This document shows positions 26,301 to 32,211 of a stretch of 32,211 bases of DNA, one piece after another. The translations under genes were made by a program, and so were the position numbers. Origin of the DNA: Burkholderiales bacterium (GTDB lineage: Bacteria > Pseudomonadota > Gammaproteobacteria > Burkholderiales > Burkholderiaceae_C); contig CANGBT010000011.1 in assembly GCA_947452135.1 (NCBI GenBank), positions 1 to 32,211 on the forward strand, in the 5' to 3' direction. Within the stretch, counting starts at the first letter, position 1; every line of letters starts with the position of its first letter. Below the pieces are notes generated by a model. It ran no database searches, was not told the DNA's origin, and saw only the letters and a program-made list of their open reading frames with translations.

Positions 26301-26446
26301 TGCCGCGCGGTCGCCATGTGCTCGAGTACACGCTGAGGCTCAACAGCGCGGGCCACTTCGCGCTGCCGCCGTCGCGCGTCGAGGCGATGTACGCGCCCGA
26401 GTCGTTCGGCGAGCTGCCCAACGCGGCGATCGACGTGGCGCCGTGA
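20387..26446 (+). CDS. yfhM: bacterial alpha-2-macroglobulin with thioester motif
   Basis: A 2019-aa periplasmic protease trap of the type I bacterial macroglobulin family. A signal peptide (MKLAIRCAAWALLALLLNPAHA) is followed by many MG beta-domains. The central A2M domain is marked by TRELFDTLLLWKATVELDAKG after a Gly-rich loop that may be part of the bait region, and the thioester site CLEQ is at 1539-1542 inside the alpha-helical TED domain. The mature start lacks a lipobox Cys, so it may be soluble, unlike lipoprotein E. coli YfhM. It directly precedes pbpC, the standard partner with which it is thought to protect and repair the cell wall. Very high GC produces large shadow ORFs in other frames. 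Confidence 0.95.
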   Translation: MKLAIRCAAWALLALLLNPAHAASIRSMSPQGEVAHIEQVAIAFSQAVVPFGEPRLADPVTLTCVGAPPALTAHRGRWTSDRDWVYDFDQTLPPGVRCSVQVSADWKPLAAGVPATLSGTTTFQFGTGGPAVLDTQPYDGATLEEDQHFVFTLNGAATERSVADNTWCEVDGIGERLPVRLVSGGVRDQILKAIGARALKDARLEAERQAKLLVLSCPRPLPADTAVRVVWGRGIAAAANPGVVTRAEQRFSFKVRAKFSAEFSCERERAGAPCLPIRPLVLRFSAPVDRQLAAQVRLVPAGGSPIAPQFDKDDRATEVQFITLTQRVADNTTFTLTLPANLKDTTGRPLANAGAFPMKVATGDAPPIAKFAAAPFGIVERYAEAPGPAAAPALLPVTLRHVQGDLRPSASAGAVRVRRLQTDADILAWYARLRRYHEGQITAKDAGLPREQWTEIVSHVDERGRTQRQKIDRWVPTRTLSLLKTDAAAQRLELPQLQGGDPRPFEVVGIPLTTPGFHVVEIESARLGQALLDPAAPMYVRTGALVTNLGVHMKIGRENSAVWVTTLDRAKPVDGADVAISDCRGKPLWSGRTDAQGLARVPHALEPQPAECLADGGYFVSARKADGSGAGAVIDTAFAFTSWQQGIEPWRFNQPTSSSSERDSVAHTVFDRTLLRAGETVSMKHFVRAETLGGLAPWKAGELPDRLKIIHQGSGQQVVQPLVWNGTRHALSSWNIPPAAKLGTYEVVLERTGANERQRASWVGGSFRVEEFRLPLVDARLSAPAQVPIAPRELPLGVQMTYLSGGAMARSPAQVSAVLQPRVVQFAGFDGYSFEPPRELPAAGAHDDEESAPSDTRLVADKLALATDAQGAATVQLKNLPPITRASALQTELTYADPNGETQTVSSRIDLWPSAVVLGIRSKSWASEQGPVRFNVVALDTRGRPLRNQAVAVRARLSQTLSSRTRIVGGFYAYDSRTEIKELGTLCSGNTDERGALACEAQIDTPGQIELIAQAKDGAGYLAQAATGVWVTRRGELWFAQDNDDRIDVLPEKPRYEPGETARLQVRMPYREATALVSVEREGLIDTRVVTLHGSDPTVELKIDKAWGPNVYVSVLALRGRIREVPWYSFFTWGWREPLSWARSFWYDGRAYQAPTAMVDLSKPSFKFGVAALQVGTAAHELSVKVSTDQPQYAVRQKVQVLVQVTQPVAGGKAAGVPQAGTEVTFAAVDESLLELRPNESWDLLKAMIRTRAWGVETSTAHGEIIGRRHFGRKAVPAGGGGGRGGTRELFDTLLLWKATVELDAKGEARIEVPLNDSLTRFRLVAIADGPPDAAIATFGTGSTTVRVTQDLQLLPGLPPVVRGGDQFNATLTLRNTTAREMKVRATLAGTVNRDEAGTSAAGAPAIARSPLAFAPQDVVLAAGAAKEIAWPVSVPVDAFSIGWEAAVEAPPAAGAAGAATARDRVKLTQLVAEAVPTRVMQATLARLDGAFALPVAAPAGAWPESGMKRGGLRVALQPKLGSALPGLRRYFETYPFGCLEQKAAQALGLRDAARWATLLEVLPTYIDADGLANYFPVRPGEAPAGSDRLTAQLIATAQEAGFTLPDGPRNAMLDGLAAFVEGRIDHRPWAPPAAQTLNLTVRKLAALDALARAGRAQPRMLGSIALTPNAWPTAAVIDWLNLLRRFRAQNQAMGELPQRIEQAQQILRSRLALGGTTLKFSDEAGDHWWWLMDNADANAARLILAVIDEPAWRDDLPRMVVGSLGRQREGAWSTTTANLWGAIALDRFAAKFESQPPTGTSVLRLDAGAVAASTKPLSQTAFDWAKQPAGGALTLAWPDTAATLSAQQSGRGAPWLTVQSLAAVAITQPISAGYSVKRSVSAVSRKDPSRWSRGDVLRVRLEIDARAEMSWVVVSDPVPGGATLLGSGLGRDSAIAAQAATEGGEADAGASANAAYDERGFEAFRRYYAQLPRGRHVLEYTLRLNSAGHFALPPSRVEAMYAPESFGELPNAAIDVAP

Positions 26447-26472
26447 CGCAGGTCGCGGCTGCGTGGTGCAGG

Positions 26473-28701
26473 ATGGGTGTGCCGGCGACCTTGAGCCGTT
26501 ACGGCTGGCGCCCGTTGCGTCTGGCGCTGGCGCTCGCCGCGCTGCTCGTGTGCGCCGCCGCTTCAGCTGCGGCTGCGGTGCCGACCTTCGAAGCGGTGCG
26601 GGCTGCGCACCGGCCGTCCGACACCACGCTGCTTGATCGCCACGGCACGCCGATCCAGACGCTGCGCACCGACATGACGGTGCGCCGGCTGGCGTGGCTG
26701 CCGCTGGCCGAGATGTCGCCGGCGCTGCTGCACGCCATCGTGCTCAGCGAAGACCGCGACTTTTACAGCCACAGCGGCGTCGACTGGGGCGCGCTCGCGC
26801 ACAGCGCCTGGAGCAACGCCTGGAACACGCGCACCCGTGGCGCCTCGACGCTGACGATGCAGCTCGCCGGCTTGCTCGACGACGACTTGCAGCGGCCCGC
26901 CGCCGGTCGCAGCCTGACGCAAAAGGTCGGTCAGATCGTCACCGCGCGCGAGCTCGAATCCCACTGGAGCAAGACGCAGATCCTCGAGGCGTATCTCAAC
27001 CGTGTGGCCTGGCGCGGCGAGCTCGTGGGCATCAACGCGCTGGCGCAAACGCTGTTCGGCAAGCACGCCAGCGGACTCGATGCGATCGAGGCTGCGGTGG
27101 CCGCCGCGCTGGTGCGTGGCCCGAACGCCAGCGCGGCCGTGGTCACCCAACGCAGCTGCGGCGTGCTGCAAGCGCAAGGCCTGTCGTGCGTGGGCGTGGC
27201 CTCGCTGGTGGAAAGCGCACTGACCCGCCGCGGCGGCCCGCCGCTGGGCGAGCAGCTCGCACCGCACTTCGCGCGCCAGGTGCTCGCCGGCGTGCAGCGG
27301 CCCGGCGCATCGATCGCGACCACGCTTGATGCGCGCACCCAGCGCACCGCCAACGAAGCGCTGCGCCAGCAGCTCGCCGAGCTGAGCGGTCGCAACGTGG
27401 AAGACGGCGCGGTGCTCGTGCTCGACAACGCCAGCGGCGAGGTGCTGGCCTGGGTGGGATCGAGCGGCGAGCTGTCGGATGCGGCGCATGTCGACGGCGT
27501 GCTGGCGCGGCGCCAACCCGGCTCCACGCTCAAGCCGTTTGTCTACGGTCTGGCCTTCGAGCAGCGGCTGATCACGCCGGCCAGCCTGATCGACGACGCG
27601 CCCACGCAGCTGGCCACCGGGTCGGGGCTGTACCTGCCGCAGAACTACGACCGCGGCTTCAAGGGTTGGGTGAGCGCGCGCACCGCGCTGGGCGCGAGCC
27701 TCAACGTGCCGGCGGTGCGCGTGGGCGCCATGCTCGGTGCCGATGCGCTGTGGTCGCGGCTCAATGCGTTCGGATTCGAGCTGCCCGAAAGCGGCGGCTA
27801 CTACGGTGATTCGCTCGCGCTGGGCAGCGCCGATGTCACCTTGCTGGCGCTGACCAACGCCTACCGAGCGCTGGCCAACGGCGGCGTGCTCTCGCCGGTG
27901 AAGTGGCGCCGGGGCGCGCACGGCGCAGCGGGAGCAGGCGTTGGCAAGCGCGTGGCCAGTGCTGCGGCCAGCTACCTCGTCACCGACATCCTGTCGGACA
28001 ACAACGCGCGTGCGCTGACCTTCGGGCTCGACAGTTCGCTGGCGCTGCACGGGCCGGCCGCCGTCAAGACCGGCACCAGCAAGGACCTGCGCGACAACTG
28101 GTGCATTGGCTACACCGATCGCTACACCGTGGGCGTGTGGGTTGGCAACGCGAGCGGCGAGCCGATGCACGACGTGAGCGGCGTCAGCGGCGCCGCGCCG
28201 GTGTGGCGCGCTCTGATGCAGCAACTGCATGCCGCCGCGCCATCCACCCGTGTGGCGCCGCCGGCCGGCGTGGTGAGGTTTCGCGCGCGCTTCGAGGGCG
28301 ATCTGGAACCGGCGCGTGATGAGTGGGCGATTGCCGGGACTGAACCCGTGCGGCGCGCGCCACAGACCGCGCTCACTCGCTCACACCGTGAGCCACCGGC
28401 AAATTCGCCGGGCGCTGTCGCGCTCGCCGGCGGCGAATTCGGCATCCGCACACCGCGCAGCGGCAGCATCTATGCGCTCGACCCCGACATGCCGCCGCAT
28501 GCGCAACAGATCACCTTCGAGGGCGAAGCCGGCAGCTGGTGGCTCGATGGCAAGCGGCTGGGTCAGGGCGCGCGCTGGCGCTGGGCGCCGTGGCCAGGCC
28601 GGCATGAACTGGAGTTGCGCAACGGCGCGGGGCGCGTGCTGCAAACGGTGCGCTTCGAGGTGCGCGGGGCGGGCCTCAAGGCGGCGGTGGCGGCGCGCTG
28701 A
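26473..28701 (+). CDS. pbpC: penicillin-binding protein 1C
   Basis: A 742-aa bifunctional peptidoglycan synthase anchored by one N-terminal helix (PLRLALALAALLVCAAASAAAAV). The GT51 transglycosylase has catalytic E93 in SEDRDFYSHSGVDW and the RGASTLTMQLA motif. The transpeptidase has SxxK (S351TLK), SLN (SxN) and KTGTSKD (K532). A C-terminal BiPBP_C beta-domain (IRTPRSGSIYALDPDMPP...) typical of PBP1C is present. The start is ATG 26473; GTG 26443 overlaps the macroglobulin stop (GTGA) and would allow direct translational coupling. The tracked ORF extends 400 codons upstream into macroglobulin sequence in another frame, which is a GC artefact. Confidence 0.96.
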   Translation: MGVPATLSRYGWRPLRLALALAALLVCAAASAAAAVPTFEAVRAAHRPSDTTLLDRHGTPIQTLRTDMTVRRLAWLPLAEMSPALLHAIVLSEDRDFYSHSGVDWGALAHSAWSNAWNTRTRGASTLTMQLAGLLDDDLQRPAAGRSLTQKVGQIVTARELESHWSKTQILEAYLNRVAWRGELVGINALAQTLFGKHASGLDAIEAAVAAALVRGPNASAAVVTQRSCGVLQAQGLSCVGVASLVESALTRRGGPPLGEQLAPHFARQVLAGVQRPGASIATTLDARTQRTANEALRQQLAELSGRNVEDGAVLVLDNASGEVLAWVGSSGELSDAAHVDGVLARRQPGSTLKPFVYGLAFEQRLITPASLIDDAPTQLATGSGLYLPQNYDRGFKGWVSARTALGASLNVPAVRVGAMLGADALWSRLNAFGFELPESGGYYGDSLALGSADVTLLALTNAYRALANGGVLSPVKWRRGAHGAAGAGVGKRVASAAASYLVTDILSDNNARALTFGLDSSLALHGPAAVKTGTSKDLRDNWCIGYTDRYTVGVWVGNASGEPMHDVSGVSGAAPVWRALMQQLHAAAPSTRVAPPAGVVRFRARFEGDLEPARDEWAIAGTEPVRRAPQTALTRSHREPPANSPGAVALAGGEFGIRTPRSGSIYALDPDMPPHAQQITFEGEAGSWWLDGKRLGQGARWRWAPWPGRHELELRNGAGRVLQTVRFEVRGAGLKAAVAAR

Positions 28702-28745
28702 GCCGCGGCGCTCTCAAGCGGTGTCGACCCGTGGGCCGCAGCGCC

Positions 28746-29102
28746 TCAGACGCGCGGCGGGAACAGCCGCTCCATCGCCACGTCGATCACCATGCCGCAC
28801 AGGCTGTACAGCAGCGAGCCGATAAGCGCCGCGCCGAAGTTGGCGACGTGAAAGCCTTCCAGCAGGTGCGCCGCGAAGAAGAACATCAGCGCATTGATCA
28901 CGAACAGGAACAAGCCCAGCGTGATCAGCGTGACCGGCAGCGTCAGCAGCACCAGCACCGGGCGCAGCAGCGTGTTGAGCAAACCGAGCACGAACGCCGC
29001 GCCCATGGCCGAGCCGAAACTGTCGACTGACACGCCCTCGTAGAGGTAATCCACGAGCAGCAAGGCGGCAGCGAGCAAGAGCCAGCGGACAAGGATTTTC
29101 AT
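28746..29102 (-). CDS. four-helix membrane protein, phage-holin-IV/YvlD family
   Basis: A 118-aa protein with four hydrophobic helices and the family signature LGLLNTLLRPVLVLLTLPVTLITLGLFLFVINALMFF. This PF04020-type family is widespread in bacteria, usually chromosomal and unrelated to active phage despite the 'holin' label; its function is unsettled, with envelope stress links in Bacillus. Start ATG 29102 is conserved-looking (MKILVRWLL). It converges with pbpC, leaving 44 bp between the stops, and diverges from the SWIB gene. Confidence 0.88.
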   Translation of the reverse strand: MKILVRWLLLAAALLLVDYLYEGVSVDSFGSAMGAAFVLGLLNTLLRPVLVLLTLPVTLITLGLFLFVINALMFFFAAHLLEGFHVANFGAALIGSLLYSLCGMVIDVAMERLFPPRV

Positions 29103-29231
29103 GAACCAAGAATAACCGCCACACGCCCCGCGCGAGCCCGTTTGAGGCCACGCCGGCCGGGGCTGGCGCCAGGCAGCCGCAAAAAGCGCTTCCCCAGGCG
29201 CAAGAAAGCGGGTTTCTCCTATGAAACAGGC

Positions 29232-29260
29232 TTCTCAAGGCCCTGGGCAGAAGGTACGAT
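29232..29260 (+). promoter_or_regulatory. possible sigma-70 promoter of the SWIB gene
   Basis: TTCTCA and TACGAT are separated by 17 bases, each matching four of six consensus positions. A start near 29267 would give a leader of about 84 bases. Nothing else stands out in the 248-bp gap 29103-29350. Confidence 0.3.
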
Positions 29261-29350
29261 CGTCGGCGGACGAACGCTGGGAAGACGATGGCTCATGCGG
29301 CCTTCCACCAGCACGTCACATCAACCCCTTATTTGATGGAGAAAATCCAA

Positions 29351-29731
29351 ATGGCAACTGCGAAGAAAGCCCCGGCCAAGGCTGCTGTGGCAAAGAAAGC
29401 GGCACCCGCAAAGAAGGCTGCTGTGGCCGCCAAGGCACCAGCCAAGAAAGCGGCAGCCAAGACCGCTGCACCCGCTGTCAAGCGCACGGCCAACGCCGCT
29501 TTCATGAAGGCCGTGACGCCGAGCCCTCAGCTCGCCGCCATCATCGGTGCGACTCCGATGCCCCGCACCGAAGTCACCAAGAAGCTGTGGGAGTACATCA
29601 AGGCTCACAAGCTGCAAGACGCCACCAAGAAGACCAACATCAACGCCGACGCCAAGCTGAAGGAAATCTTCAAGAAGCCGCAAGTCACGATGTTCGAAAT
29701 GACCAAGCTGGTCAGCGCCCACCTCAAGTGA
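29351..29731 (+). CDS. SWIB/MDM2-domain protein with histone-H1-like tail
   Basis: A 126-aa basic protein. Residues 1-55 are a Lys/Ala/Pro repeat region (AKKAPAK, KKAAPAKKAA and similar) like the C-terminal tail of histone H1. Residues about 60-126 form a SWIB domain (PMPRTEVTKKLWEYIKAHKLQD...NINADAKLKEIF), otherwise known from eukaryotic SWI/SNF and MDM2 proteins and from Chlamydia. It is probably a nucleoid-associated DNA-binding protein. The tracked ORF begins at 29288; ATG 29351 is preferred because GGAG lies nine bases upstream and the Lys/Ala region begins there. It ends 41 bp before a strong terminator. Confidence 0.92.
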   Translation: MATAKKAPAKAAVAKKAAPAKKAAVAAKAPAKKAAAKTAAPAVKRTANAAFMKAVTPSPQLAAIIGATPMPRTEVTKKLWEYIKAHKLQDATKKTNINADAKLKEIFKKPQVTMFEMTKLVSAHLK

Positions 29732-29772
29732 ATCGCGAGTAGATGCGTGCAGCGCGCCAGCGCTGCTTCAAG

Positions 29773-29803
29773 AAAAAAGCCGGTGCATCGCATCGGCTTT
29801 TTT
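29773..29803. terminator. bidirectional rho-independent terminator (SWIB gene / uvrA)
   Basis: AAAAAAGCCGGTGC-ATC-GCATCGGCTTTTTT: a stem with one G:U pair, T6 on the plus strand and A6 before it, giving T6 on the minus strand. It sits between the converging SWIB and uvrA stops and can end both transcripts. Confidence 0.92.
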
Positions 29804-29822
29804 CATGGGCGCCCGGGTGTGC

Positions 29823-32211
<2,389 letters not shown>

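Noticed and set aside
25273-26472. 400-codon open extension upstream of pbpC in the pbpC frame
   Set aside because: It overlaps the macroglobulin gene and reads as low-complexity Arg/Ala. PBP1C homology and the membrane anchor begin only after 26473.
28746-29102. Prophage remnant suggested by the 'phage holin' family name
   Set aside because: No other phage gene is nearby, and this four-helix family is commonly chromosomal.

Overview
The window is a high-GC (roughly two-thirds G+C by eye) chromosomal segment. Gene content points to a betaproteobacterium of the order Burkholderiales (Comamonadaceae/Sphaerotilaceae-like): sucD, terC, tandem type IV pilins, pilin OTases, moaC and an M48 protease in one neighbourhood, a Lys/Ala-rich SWIB protein, and a DUF5666 lipoprotein. 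No tRNA, rRNA, CRISPR array, transposase or integrase was seen.

Layout, left to right. (1) 1-3022: sucD, a cytochrome P450 that overlaps its stop by one base, and a TerC/YjbE-type membrane transporter. (2) 3019-6522: a signalling cassette with a soluble Hanks-type Ser/Thr kinase, a PP2C phosphatase, a double-FHA protein and a class II-like cyclic-nucleotide phosphodiesterase. The kinase is translationally coupled to terC (ATGA overlap). (3) 6529-12383: a type IV pilus block. It starts with two TGAC-N7-GTCA palindromes 53 bp apart and a near-consensus sigma-54 promoter. Then come two almost identical major pilins, a terminator, a TfpX/TfpZ-type accessory protein and two tandem PglL/Wzy-type O-oligosaccharyltransferases. 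(4) 12456-15065: minus-strand genes for a DUF5666 repeat lipoprotein and the tRNA acp3U transferase TapT. (5) 15060-17954: an AT-richer insert with a seven-repeat GloVer lipoprotein (predicted beta-propeller), a 49-aa lipoprotein missing from the ORF track, and a coupled exported Cys-containing protein of unknown function. (6) 18018-28701: moaC (minus), divergent from a BepA-like M48/TPR protease, then the alpha-2-macroglobulin/PBP1c pair. (7) 28746-32211: a four-helix membrane protein (minus), a histone-H1-like/SWIB protein (plus), a bidirectional terminator, and uvrA (minus, 5' end outside the window).

The most interesting possibility is functional linkage of regions 2 and 3. A kinase/phosphatase/phosphothreonine-reader set and a cyclic-nucleotide hydrolase sit directly upstream of a sigma-54-type pilin promoter and a pilin glycosylation set. 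This could be a phospho-signalling and cAMP circuit controlling surface pili and their decoration. The genes and the promoter are seen directly; the linkage is inference.
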